This document shows positions 10,923 to 20,358 of a stretch of 23,500 bases of DNA, in pieces (position 1 is the stretch's first letter; each line of letters begins with the position of its first letter). The stretch is from Tubiluchus corallicola (lineage: Eukaryota > Priapulida > Priapulimorpha > Priapulimorphida > Tubiluchidae), in assembly GCA_030141605.1 (NCBI GenBank), contig JAQGDQ010000422.1, positions 1 through 23,500 of the forward strand. The letters are read 5' to 3'. Under the pieces are notes generated by a model. That model ran no database searches and was not told the DNA's origin. It saw only the letters and a list, made by a program, of their open reading frames with translations. Made by a program: the position numbers and the translations under genes.

Positions 10923-11016
10923 GAGACGTCAGCATATCACAGAAAGACGTAATGGTATACTTCTACTTATGTTATTACTCTCGTAAATCACCAACTGCTA
11001 ATTGCCATTTGTTGGG

Positions 11017-12055
11017 TTAACACCTCAGGGATGGTAGACTGTAAAGTGGTTAGTTTCACCTGAGGAGTGTGATAGCTGTTAACACCACAGGGATGGTAGA
11101 CTGTAAAGTGGTCAGTTTCACTTGAGGAGTGTGATAGCTGTTAACACCACAGGGATGGTAGACTGTAAAGTGGTCAGTTTCACTTGAGGAGTGTGATAGC
11201 TGTTAACACCACAGGGATGGTAGACTGTAAAGTGGTCAGTTTCACCTGAGGAGTGTGATAGCTGTTAACACCACAGGGATGGTAGACTGTAAAGTGGTCA
11301 GTTTCACCTGAGGAGTGTGATAGCTGTTAACACCATGGGATGGTAGACTGTAAAGTGGTCAGTTTCACCTGAGGAGTGTGATAGCTGTTAACACCATGGG
11401 ATGGTAGACTGTAAAGTGGTCAGTTTCACCTGAGGAGTGTGATAGCTGTTAACACACAGGGATGGTAGACTGTAAAGTGGTCAGTTTCACCTGAGGAGTG
11501 TGATAGCTGTTAACACCATGGGGATGGTAGACTGTAAAGTGGTCAGTTTCACTTGAGGAGTGTGATAGCTGTTAACACCATGGGATGGTAGACTGTAAAG
11601 TGGTCAGTTTCACTTGAGGAGTGTGATAGCTGTTAACACCATGGGATGGTAGACTGTAAAGTGGTCAGTTTCACTTGAGGAGTGTGATAGCTGTTAACAC
11701 CATGGGATGGTAGACTGTAAAGTGGTCAGTTTCACTTGAGGAGTGTGATAGCTGTTAACACCATGGGATGGTAGACTGTAAAGTGGTCAGTTTCACCTGA
11801 GGAGTGTGATAGCTGTTAACACCATGGGATGGTAGACTGTAAAGTGGTCAGTTTCACCTGAGGAGTGTGATAGCTGTTAACACCATGGGATGGTAGACTG
11901 TAAAGTGGTCAGTTTCACCTGAGGAGTGTGATAGCTGTTAACACCATGGGATGGTAGACTGTAAAGTGGTCAGTTTCACCTGAGGAGTGTGATAGCTGTT
12001 AACACCACAGGGATGGTAGACTGTAAAGTGGTCAGTTTCACTTGAGGAGTGTGAT
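11017..12055. repeat. 61/62-bp minisatellite, 17 units
   Basis: Unit ttaacaccacagggatggta, then gactgtaaagtggtcagttt, then cacctgaggagtgtgatagctg. Two main forms differ at accacaggg versus accatggg and at cacctg versus cacttg. Forms cluster: the ccacag type is at both ends and the ccatggg type fills the middle, as expected if expansion occurred centrally. No coding frame. Confidence 0.96.
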
Positions 12056-12634
12056 GACTGTTTCCATCGTCGTATGGGGTTCCTATTATCTTCACGTAGA
12101 CGTTAAATTGTTTACCTTGTTAAGAACGTCGTCTGTGCGACACTGTCATGCAAGAAATCTGTAAGCTGTGACTGTCAGTGTGGACTGTTGTACCGCCAAT
12201 GAACACTCAGCAAAACCCAGGTAGATCGCCAGTATTCTGGGAAAGGTTTTTCCTTTTTTTGTACAATGATACTCATTGTCATTTTTTTTGAATATTTGGA
12301 ATCTTATTAAATTCGTTGTAACATGTCTTTACTTGTTTATTGAGAGTCGGATAAAATGTCGTTAACCAATGAAAAGAAAACAACCCGAGTGTTTAGGAAA
12401 ACTACGAACAAAGTATTTATTCCCATGAACATTTCATGAACATATCTTAAAATTAGCATAAATAATTAGCATACACCTTTCGGCACACGCTACGTCAAAA
12501 GGTGGTTTTCAGGTACCTGTGGCCCTTCTTACCCGAACCATCACAATTGTATGATTCTTTGTACATATTTCTATTATTACTAATTATCTGTATTCATCTC
12601 TGTATTGTATATGGCATTAATTTGCGAAATAAAT
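12056..12634. other. Intronic sequence, nothing recognised
   Basis: AT-rich, with poly-T runs near 12255 and 12284. No gene or element identified. Confidence 0.5.
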
Positions 12635-12690
12635 CATATATATATATATATATGTCTCTTTCTCTCTCTCTCTCTATGTATATATATATT
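12635..12690. repeat. Compound (AT)n(TC)n(TA)n microsatellite
   Basis: About 19 bases of AT, 21 of TC and 15 of TA in direct succession. Confidence 0.92.
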
Positions 12691-14044
12691 GAAGCTTTAT
12701 AGCTACGAAAGGTCTGATTGGTTTCTAGACGCCATCAACAGACCCTAAACGAGCACATAGATTCACCTTAATTCAATCTTGGCAGACATCTTGTAATGAC
12801 CAGTTTAGTATGTGTCTTCGTATATGTAATTAGATATTGTTATTATTATTATTGCCATTTAACATTGTTGTGTCACGTGATTTTTTTTCGCTGAAGTAAT
12901 TTTTTGTGAGAGTTCAGCAGGTTTAGTTTAGACTGAATAAAATTGCTATTTATAGCCGTTCTGTGTAAGAAACCAGTTTAGTTATGTGGATAGATGGAAA
13001 CTAGGGTAAACTTGTAGCAGAGGTATTGTTATGAATAAAATTTAGAATATGAATTTCAGTGGATATTAATTGGGATTATCAGGTAAATTAGATTATGATG
13101 ATAAAATCACTCCTTCCTGAGTTTGATATGGAAATTCATATAATTTGTTTATAAAGGGACTCACCCAGCTTGTAGCTTGAATTTAATGAGTTCGAGAGTT
13201 CGAAATCGACAAGCAGAGATGTCACAGAGTAGTGAAACAGGCAGGTGTAAAATTCAAAGAGATGCCGCTTGTTAACAGCGTGCATACCAATTAGTGAACA
13301 AGAGAATAAGGCCAGTACTGACCATTTGTCGAGTTGCGAGTCAAGAAATCATTTTGTGCAAACACAGTAGCAGCAATTATTGATCATAAAGTAGCTAGCA
13401 AAACATTATGCACTGTCCAGGAGGTAAGATTGCGACTTCTGGGGTATTAAATCACCAGAGATCAAGACCTCAGTGGTCAATGCACAATAGAGCTTTTGCT
13501 TTATAAGCTTGGTAAAAAGTTCAATCGCGCACACACAACGAGGGAGTGAGGAACATACCCACATCTAGCAAGAGAGGAGGACAGTGGTTGCCGTGATATT
13601 GTTGTTGTGTCCGAGACAATGTGCAAGACGACAGAGTATCGTTAGCCCAGCGTGGTGATTCAACTGCGTACTTTGCGAAGTCAAAGCACTGATGCTGCGA
13701 AGTCTCGCAGAGGAACAAGGACCTGGCCAATAGAAATTGTAATTCCGCGAGTTAAGTGAATTTATTTTACTTATAGTAACTTGTACCTGATAACTGTTTG
13801 TATCAGTAACATAGTATTGGTTGTATAACTTAAGCACCTTCAGTGCAGTGTAGCAACTTAAGTAACAGTCTTAGTGAATAGTATCTCTTTGGAATTCAAG
13901 ATTATTTGTAAGCGCTCACCGGTGCATAGGAACAAATCCTGTATTGATTCGGAAGTTTATTCTAACGTGGAATTTGTAATTACAATAAACTATTCACCGA
14001 GTTAACTTAACTGCTGAGTTGTGTTGATATTTAATGCGTTACTT
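12691..14044. other. Intronic sequence; possible decayed LTR end, otherwise nothing
   Basis: No coding frame of note. The last part (about 13920-14040, with caataaact at 13984) resembles the poly(A)-signal end of a retroelement, but I found no paired terminal repeat, so I do not call one. Confidence 0.4.
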
Positions 14045-14218
14045 GTGGCTCATAATCGCAACACTATGATTCGAACCTGAACGATTTGCAGTGTACAGCT
14101 CATTGCGGAGCTAAGCTTGTAAACTTGAGGGGGGATAAAGATCTGACTCACAACGCAAGTTCGAGGTTACAGTTCTGTAGGACTAGATCATTGCCTTAGC
14201 GACTGAACTAAAGTCCTC
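14045..14218 (-). mobile_element. Tandem tRNA-like units, probable tRNA-derived SINE
   Basis: On the minus strand two box A / box B pairs follow one another. The first has TAGTTCAGTCG (14200-14210) and ACCTCGAACTT (14157-14167), 43 bases start to start, the tRNA spacing. The second has TTAGCTCCGCAATGAGC (14098-14114) and GGTTCGAATC (14068-14077), with ACTGCAAATC between them, which recalls a tRNA-Cys anticodon arm. Stems do not pair well, so these are tRNA-derived relics rather than working tRNA genes. A SINE with a dimeric tRNA head is my inference. Confidence 0.4.
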
Positions 14219-14509
14219 GGAGTCGGGTTATTGATATACCGGCTTAATCAGTTACCTGGAAGCAATCTGTGTGCGAATCATCATCATTAATGCGATTAAT
14301 TGTTTAATTAATCAAGATCGCTCATTACAAAAAGGGTGGGTGATAGTATGCGAATACAGGCTATCGGGCTTCAGTGTTATTGAAGCCAGTTTAGTGGGTG
14401 TTTTGGAGATCTTTGTCTGACATGTGAGGAAATACGACTTGGCTCACAGCAAGAGAGACATACTGTTAGAAATAATACTGTTGCCTGTGGCTTCCTTTTG
14501 TTAAAGCAA

Positions 14510-14907
14510 CAATCTTAAACTGTAAGTCAAAACATTCTACTCTTTAAAATATTGAAAGGAAACAATACTACAAAAGTGACTTACGTGAAAGAATTATTAC
14601 CACACAAACACAATTTCGCGTTCGCGCCACTAGTTCTTCACTGTTACATGCATTTCACCATTCGCTAGTTAGACTGGCACTAGCGCCTACATTTCAGAAA
14701 GACATTGCACAGAAAACAGGTGCTGTACCTCTCAGTTCACATGCGTGAGTTTGTGATGTCATCAAAAGTTGGGCTCGCCCGCCGTTAACAATTTGGTATT
14801 TTATTATCAGAAACACTTTTGCAGTAGTAATCGTGTTAAAATGTAAAATTTTTATCGGACTTGAAAATGGGGTACTATATGAAAAATCATCCCGTCTTCT
14901 TTTAAAC
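14510..14907. mobile_element. Interspersed repeat, shorter copy
   Basis: Collinear with 7479-8048 at roughly 80 to 85 percent identity by eye, in the same orientation, lacking the central 165 bp. Ends at cccgtcttcttttaaac like the other copy. A frame on the minus strand (14694-14975) is not conserved in the first copy. Confidence 0.8.
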
Positions 14908-15662
14908 GATATTTGTCTTGATTGAGGTATGACTAGTGGTAAACTAAGACTCAGCGAAGGGTGACAATAACCCACGTTACAGCTTTGTGTGGGTGGAGCT
15001 TATTATTAACCAAACTTTGCTGAACTATTAGATTGTCTTTTTTGTTACCAAGAGAATTTGTGGCCATTGTTTGTAGAATGTGAAAGTAAAGCCAGTCTGT
15101 AAATTTGGGAAATCCAGGCTGTAAATATAGTAACTCATGTTTGTTGAACGGGGGTACCCGGGTGCAATTTAACTGCTATCACTTGATTTGACCTACAATT
15201 TATGTTATCAATATTTCCGAACATCAAAATATTATCTTATCATATCTATTGCATAAAATTAGTTTCAGGTTTTGTATTTCAAGGATTATGTTGAGTTGTA
15301 ACCGAGCAGTTTGACACAGGCCACCAAATAATAAGTGGGCTGATTGCTCATGCTTGATTATGGATCCGCCCCCCGCCCCCATTACTCACCTAGTGTGTAT
15401 ATTTGTGGATAACGTTAGCCACCTGATAGTATGTAATATTCACCTGTTTTTTGAGGTATTCGTGTTTTTATTTCCCAAATTGCAACCTTTATTTGATGAT
15501 ATCTGTATGACACGATTTCCATCTTGTGTAATCTACTTTTCTATAAGTAATTTTATAACACGTAAGGGGCAGAAGCCAGTGCAAGATATTAAACATACCT
15601 GCCTTCTTGCCATGACAGCTGTGTATAATTTATCATATTAACGCCGTTTGTGCTCCCTCTAG
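14908..15662. other. Intron 1 3' end, nothing recognised but the acceptor
   Basis: AT-rich. A 95-codon frame at 15354-15641 has no recognisable family and stops before exon 2. The splice acceptor of exon 2 is at 15661-15662. Confidence 0.55.
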
Positions 15663-15806
15663 GACATTATTAGAAGTGAGAGGCCAACGGGAATTTCCTG
15701 ATCTTAATGGAACTTCTCGCCTGAGAGATATCACTTTGAGAGCTTCGCTTCGGTTAACGAGGATTCCTGACAACTTCTGCGACAATATGTCCGTTTTGAA
15801 ATCGCT
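15663..15806 (+). CDS. LGR: LGR-type receptor, exon 2 in window (diagnostic FPDL-NGT repeat)
   Basis: Exon of 144 nt between the acceptor ...gctccctctag and the donor GTAAGT, phase 2 on both sides, following exon 1 after an 11.9-kb intron. It encodes an irregular LRR pair: TLLEVRGQREFPDLNGTSRL, then a second repeat ending TRIPDNFCDNMSVLKSL. The FPDL-x-GT-x-x-L stretch followed by a repeat ending I-P-x-x-x-C is characteristic of type B LGRs (LGR4/5/6) and is the main basis for the family call. NGT and NMS are possible glycosylation sites. The single Cys (residue 39) matches a conserved LGR cysteine. The first repeat is weak as an LRR (only short strand residues), as in the vertebrate receptors. 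No in-frame stop is present. Without protein alignment I cannot tell LGR4, 5, 6 or an invertebrate co-orthologue apart. Confidence 0.87.
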
Positions 15807-16002
15807 GTAAGTATTCTCTGTTGAGGATAGTCGCAGGTGTTTGTGCTTCTGACTAACGACAGTTTTATTTGTTAGTCAGTTTATGTCAAAAACTATTTAC
15901 TACGCCATCTGTGGGTTTTAATACGTCAGACAACGTCGACAATGAAATTTGTTCGTGTTCTTTGTAATGCGTGCAGTTTTTCGCACTTTAACTTAAAAAA
16001 AT

Positions 16003-16036
16003 TATAGTAGTAGTAGTAGTAGCAGCAGCAGCAGTA
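16003..16036. repeat. (TAG)n(CAG)n microsatellite
   Basis: Short trinucleotide run that changes from tag to cag in its middle. Confidence 0.9.
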
Positions 16037-16162
16037 GCGCTATGGTAGCAGGATTATGTAGTGGTGGTAAATGCTTTGTATAGCCTTTTTAAAACATTGA
16101 CCATCATAAATACATGGGTCATGGAACTGAAAGGTAAATTTACGAAGCTCTAATTGTGACTA

Positions 16163-16468
16163 AAGGCGCATTCAGACTAACAAGTTTTCTCATAGACAGC
16201 AAACTCGCAAGTAAGCACTTTTTGAGAGTTACTGACAACAAATTATTTCAAACTCTCCTACATTTGATGCGAGTTGATTTTCTATGAGTTACTGTCCAAT
16301 GTGAACACCTCAGCGAGTTACTTGGAGAGTTATTTGCGGTGAATAGAGAAGTGAATGTCAGCTCGGGCTCACAGTCAGAGAGTACCTCTCAGAAAATTTT
16401 GCTCTCTAGTCTGAACGCGCTTGCGAGTTACTTGTCAAAAAAATTAACTAGCCTGAATACCCTGCAAC
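16163..16468. mobile_element. Short inverted-repeat element flanked by TGTGACTA
   Basis: About 306 bp between direct copies of TGTGACTA (16155-16162 and 16469-16476), an 8-bp spacing typical of hAT target duplications. The left end contains gcgcattcagacta. Its near-complement tagtctgaacgcgc is at 16407-16420, and tagcctgaat at 16449-16458 gives a second match. Further in, aactcgcaag on the left faces gcgagttactt on the right. The interior repeats gagttact several times. Non-autonomous with no coding capacity. The exact ends are uncertain by a few bases. Confidence 0.55.
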
Positions 16469-16654
16469 TGTGACTAGTTCGGGACATGCAAACGATATTT
16501 GTCAGAATTGACCACGTGACAACAATCTTTTGCTAAATATGAGTTAACTAGACTCCAGATTATTTCATAAACAGGATAACCTCATGAATTTATCTCTTTA
16601 TTCTCCTCAGTTTCTCTTCTCAGCTGTTTCTTTAATAACGTATTTTACTTTCAG

Positions 16655-16720
16655 GGACTTACGCTCAAACAGCATCAGCATCATTCCTTCGTTATCCAAA
16701 TGTACAGCTTTGAAAGTCCT
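16655..16720 (+). CDS. LGR: LGR-type receptor, exon 3 in window (22-residue LRR)
   Basis: A 66-nt exon between the polypyrimidine acceptor ...ttttactttcag and the donor GTAAGT, phase 2 on both sides. It encodes DLRSNSISIIPSLSKC and then TALKVL. This LRR has 22 rather than 24 residues and carries a cysteine before the last leucines. The repeat after the FPDL pair in LGR4/5/6 has the same shortened length and a Cys at the same place (x-C-x-x-L). That agreement in length and cysteine across a splice junction strongly supports both the exon boundaries and the family. The exon is too small to stand out as an ORF and was found by reading splice sites and phase. Confidence 0.85.
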
Positions 16721-16803
16721 GTAAGTATTCGATTTTTAATGGGCAAGGAAGGTACGTTCCAAAGGTTTTCCATACAAAGACATATTGCTTAGTATTAAGC
16801 TTA

Positions 16804-16922
16804 GACTACGGCCATATCACGTTGAAAACACCGGTTCTCGTCTGATCACCGAAGTTAAGCAACGTAGAGCCTGGTTAGTACTTGGATTGGTGACCGCCTA
16901 GGAATACCAGGTGCTGTAGGTT
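16804..16922 (+). pseudogene. 5S rRNA-derived sequence (head of a SINE)
   Basis: Reads as a near-complete animal 5S rRNA: gactacggccatatcacgtt at the start, gatcaccgaagttaagcaac (box A region), ctggttagtacttggat, then gtgaccgcctaggaatacc (box C region) and gtgctgtagg at the end. It has about 119 bases, the normal length. Departures from usual animal 5S, such as ggattggtgacc for ggatgggtgacc, and a non-ribosomal tail shared with two other loci instead of a T-run terminator, mark it as a retroposed SINE head rather than a working gene. It is on the sense strand in intron 3. Confidence 0.85.
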
Positions 16923-17062
16923 TGCGGGATGTTAAAACTGTTACTGTTACAACAGCATGGACTGCGAGGCGTTTTCTGGTACACTTAACCTTTGACCTTT
17001 TCGCGACCACCAGGATTAGTTGGAACCGTGAAAAGGCTTGTTTACCAGTAAGCTAAAATATT
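16923..17062 (+). mobile_element. Tail of the 5S-derived SINE (SINE3-like)
   Basis: Follows the 5S head without a gap. Contains gttaaaactgttactgttac, gactgcgaggcg and ctggtacacttaacctttga, and a stem CCTTTTC (16996-17002) / GAAAAGG (17030-17036). The same blocks in the same order occur at 4003-4053 and 5475-5567, which proves a dispersed family within this window. 5S-derived SINEs are an established class (SINE3). The tail partner LINE is not identified. Confidence 0.75.
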
Positions 17063-17184
17063 ACTGTAGTTGGTTATTATGGTTAATATCTTTAAAAATG
17101 ACTCTTGCTTAAATTTGCTTGTGACCTTCTTTACCTAACCATTATTACGGAAAGCATTACTGTCATGTCAGATTAATACTATAT

Positions 17185-17325
17185 ATATACACAATATATA
17201 TATATATAATATACTGTGTAAAACAACTGAAGTTACTGAACTGACGGTGCATACGGCTATGCTTTACCCATGTGTGTGTGTGTGTGCGTGCGTGTGTGTG
17301 CGTGTGCGCGTGCGTGAGTGTGTAA
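17185..17325. repeat. (TA)n and (TG)n microsatellites
   Basis: atatatata runs at about 17181-17212 and tgtgtg/cgtgtg at about 17272-17325, separated by some 60 unique bases. Confidence 0.88.
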
Positions 17326-17891
17326 GGTTCTCAATGTTGCCATCACTATTGCGACAAACCTCACAGGTTTTACGTATCACGGACTCTGCGTGTTTCCAAT
17401 TTCTCATAAACGTAAATTATGGCAATTCAAAACGTGAATCCAGACAGCTAAAGTGATATACGACTAAAAATGAGGCATGAAAATGTGTTTGAATTGATAA
17501 GGTTTGCGAATGTAGGTGATCTACAGTGTAAATTACCATCGTTTTTCTTTCCAGCAGGTTTTTAATTTTTTCTTTTTTTTCATAGAAAATACTTGTTTTT
17601 TTCTCACCTATTATCTAGACAATTAGTTTAAAAATTCAAGGACCGACGACGTTACGTAAGCCTCTTACATGTTAGTTAATTAAACATTATAATAAGATAG
17701 AAAGTTAATGATTTTTGGCTTGCTAAACCTGCTAGATTCATCTAAAGTTGTTTCAATAATTGTGAAAGAAACGACACGGTCGCCACCTTGTGAAATGGCG
17801 CGTTCTTCTTGAAGCAGGCCTATTCTTTCCGTGCAGTGACTTCCTAGCCACTAAGAATTTTCTAGCGACATTTTGTTGGTGTGTATACGAC
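17326..17891. other. Intron 3 sequence without recognised feature
   Basis: AT-rich, with tttttctttttttt near 17567. No exon, element or gene identified before the hAT-like left end. Confidence 0.5.
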
Positions 17892-18132
17892 CAATGGCGG
17901 CTCGTACGTAAAATTACTGGGGGTGCTGCTTCAGAAATTTACATTTTTCACAGTGTAAACATTAAAATTTAAACCAACTCAAGATTCTAGAGCAGTTTTT
18001 AACCAACAAACTCTTGCACACCTGTGCAGACAGGTAAGTCAGGTACCTTGGTCATGTGACATTCAACCTGCTGAAGCAAGACATATTTGAAAGTTGGCTG
18101 CAAGAGATGGAGCCACGATACAGATGCTCTAA

Positions 18133-18355
18133 AGCTACGTCTCCGTGTGCGCGCAATGCATAATGCGTGATCCGTATTGGCTATTTCCATGTATCCGAAA
18201 ACGCAATGAATATTAAAAAAACCCTCGGCCCTCTTTCCGCATTACGCATCACGCATTACGTACCAAAGGAAACAATTCTACATGTTTAAACGCAAACTGT
18301 TGTATACGCATTACGGATCACGCATCACGCATTACGTACACACGGAGTCATACCT
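18133..18355. mobile_element. 223-bp MITE with TAA target duplication (Harbinger-like)
   Basis: Flanked by TAA at 18130-18132 and 18356-18358. Termini agctacgtctccgtgtg and, in reverse, aggtatgactccgtgtg match at 13 of 17. Homology continues inwards through aatgcgtgatccgta for about 45 bases. A third block of gcattacgcatcacgcatta lies inside at about 18238. The 3-bp TWA duplication is the hallmark of PIF/Harbinger MITEs. It sits inside the hAT-like element, so it is younger than that element. Confidence 0.75.
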
Positions 18356-18435
18356 TAACACACAGTTTTGGAGAGCACGATTAGTTATCTAGCTATTTTG
18401 TTTAGCAAAAAGTTTGACAAAATGGCGCTTGTTAT

Positions 18436-18500
18436 CAGTGTCGACTCGTAGTTAAATTTAGTGCCGGGGGGGGGGGTGCTGCTTCAGAAATTTTTAGCCC
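18436..18500. mobile_element. Second hAT-like left end
   Basis: cagtgtcgactcgtagttaa, then g10, then gtgctgcttcagaaattt. It aligns with 17892-17941 (CAATGGCGGCTCGTACGTAA ... gggggtgctgcttcagaaattt), after which the two copies diverge. Either a nested second insertion or an internal duplication. Confidence 0.6.
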
Positions 18501-19775
18501 TTGTTTTAATACGGTATAAAATGAAGCAAACATATATGTGCTTGCATAACAAAATCTCCATAAGTCGGCAACTAAGCTTTTCTAGCTGTTCACACACCCT
18601 GAATCTCCATTTCACGAGGATCATTTTGATATCAATTTCATCGCTCTATGTTATTTCTAAGCTGAGATAATCCACATTGAAGTTGAGGTGCAGGCTACGC
18701 ACTGAAAAACATTACCTAGAGAAAATCTCCGTTAAAGTCAGCCATTGTTTTTGTCGCATCTCTACAAAACACTTAGCAACCGTACGAAAGTGTGGTTGCT
18801 ATGGACTTTACAAGAGCGCATTGAAGTTATGTGTAAATCCAGTACATGGCTCTTCTTGACGAAGATCTGGGCTTGGCAAAGAAAAAATCCGAAGTAAAAT
18901 GAACTGCTTCCATAACCTACTATCTGAGCTCGAAAATACAAGTTTTTTTTTAACAATTGCAGCACTGGTTTCTAACCAGAAAGGTGAGTACAGGGTTGTG
19001 AAATTAGATTTTTAGTATTTTTTGGACAGTTTCTTTGTCATAGACATAATTTGATGCTAGAATATAAAGGTCTAATATATTTTAGCACTTCTTTTAAAAA
19101 AATAACATTTGACCAATTTTTTGAAGCATCATAACGTAGTTTTCGCTATGCAGACTTATGTTTTTGTTTGTAATTTTAAACAAACAAACAAACATACGAA
19201 AATTTAGACATTCACTTGATAAAATCCTAAACAGAAGATATTTTTTGCTAACGAATAGCTTAAATTTTGCCATTACACCGTTTTTAAGGACGCGACAACT
19301 GACAACTCACACTGCGTGAGCGACAGTACTCTTTCTACCTAAAGTGTAGCGTCTTATCTCAGACATGTGCGCATGCCCGCATGCGCACAGCAGCCAAACA
19401 CCGTGTTGCTGTGAGCGCACTGTACTGGGCTGTGAAGCAAACAGTACTACCCACACGTGCTCTGGTTTCATACAAGTATAAAGAAAGAACTAAAAAAGTT
19501 ATTATACTGAATATTATCGATAACTTTGAGTGAAAACAGGGAGTGCTGCAGTTCAACAGTACCTATACATTCGCTTGCTTATGTCTAAGAATTATGCTTG
19601 TGTTATAAAATATATTTCGGTTGACATTGTTATTATGTTTCTGTTGTCAAATTTTTATTTCAGTTCTTGTTTCAGTTTTTTTTCCAGTTTTATTTCAGTT
19701 ATTTCCAGTTTAATTTTTTTTATTATGAACTTACTATTACTGTGTATGAATTGTACTAACAATGTTGTACTAACA

Positions 19776-19812
19776 TAGTCATGAACAATGCCTATAAAAA
19801 TGTTCATGACTA
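19776..19812. repeat. Perfect 12-bp stem hairpin
   Basis: tagtcatgaaca (19776-19787) pairs exactly with tgttcatgacta (19801-19812) across a 13-base loop. Immediately followed by a second hairpin. Confidence 0.9.
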
Positions 19813-19815
19813 ACC

Positions 19816-19860
19816 AAAGGGCAGCTGACTAGATGACCAATTGGTCTTTCGCTGCCCTTT
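19816..19860. repeat. Hairpin with inner palindrome
   Basis: aaagggcagc (19816-19825) pairs exactly with gctgcccttt (19851-19860), and the loop contains the palindrome gaccaattggtc (19835-19846). Together with the preceding hairpin and the ATT tract it resembles the structured 3' end of a non-LTR retroelement, which is inference. Confidence 0.9.
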
Positions 19861-19926
19861 CTTCACATTTTTGTTTCCAAATTAATTGTATTATAACTGT
19901 GCGTGTGTTACAAGATAAATAAAAAG

Positions 19927-20136
<210 letters not shown>

Positions 20137-20214
20137 CACGAACCGCCACTGGTTATGACACATTTTGCAAAATGTTTTCCAGTAAAAAATAAAACAAAGA
20201 ATTGAATTTTGCAG

Positions 20215-20358
20215 GTACTTGGGCAACAATGAAATTCGATGGCTGGATGACAATGTTTTTGACAATCTTACGAAGTTGTATGATTTGACATTGTCTCATA
20301 ATATGCTAAAAACTATCACTGCCCGTCTATTCAAATCGTTACGCACTCTACGCAATTT
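20215..20358 (+). CDS. LGR: LGR-type receptor, exon 4 in window (two LRRs)
   Basis: A 144-nt exon, acceptor ...gaattttgcag, donor GTAAGT, phase 2 on both sides, 64 bp downstream of a hAT-like terminal repeat in intron 3. It encodes two regular LRRs: YLGNNEIRWLDDNVFDNL, then a repeat with LSHNMLKTI and LFKSLRTLRNL. NLT in the first repeat is a possible glycosylation site. The first repeat matches the LGR4/5/6 repeat with L-x-x-N-x-I-x-x-I-x-x-x-x-F that follows the 22-residue repeat. It opens with the same G-TAC-TTG as exon 1, which may reflect shared ancestry of duplicated LRR exons. The frame joins exons 3 and 5 without a stop. Confidence 0.86.

Larger units (their letters stand above)
3716..15662 (+). 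other. Intron 1 of the LGR gene (11.9 kb)
   Basis: Begins GTAAGTACAGG and ends TCCCTCTAG, phase 2. Its length is largely explained by inserted elements and tandem arrays: a split 5S-SINE, a 1.4-kb LTR-like insertion, two copies of an interspersed repeat, microsatellites, a tRNA-like tandem and three minisatellites. No additional LRR exon was seen; exon 2 follows exon 1 directly in the expected family order. Confidence 0.8.
15807..16654 (+). other. Intron 2 of the LGR gene (848 bp)
   Basis: GTAAGT to TTTCAG, phase 2. Contains a short TAG/CAG microsatellite near 16003-16036 and an inverted-repeat element at 16163-16468. The part 15807-16000 shows nothing recognisable. Confidence 0.8.

Noticed and set aside
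10189-10986. 265-codon frame of a 13-residue repeat (VMWSPSSGSRFTD type)
   Set aside because: Open in two + frames and one - frame at once, intronic to a gene on the same strand, and no splice or start evidence. Treated as a minisatellite.
13400-14060. LTR with a primer-binding site at 14045
   Set aside because: An aataaa-bearing AT-rich end and the TGTGGCTCATAATCGC sequence looked suggestive, but no matching start or second copy of an LTR is present and the tRNA-like reading explains the sequence better.
16804-16922. Functional 5S rRNA gene
   Set aside because: Substitutions in the box C region, no T-run terminator right after the gene, and a tail shared with other loci point to a SINE head.
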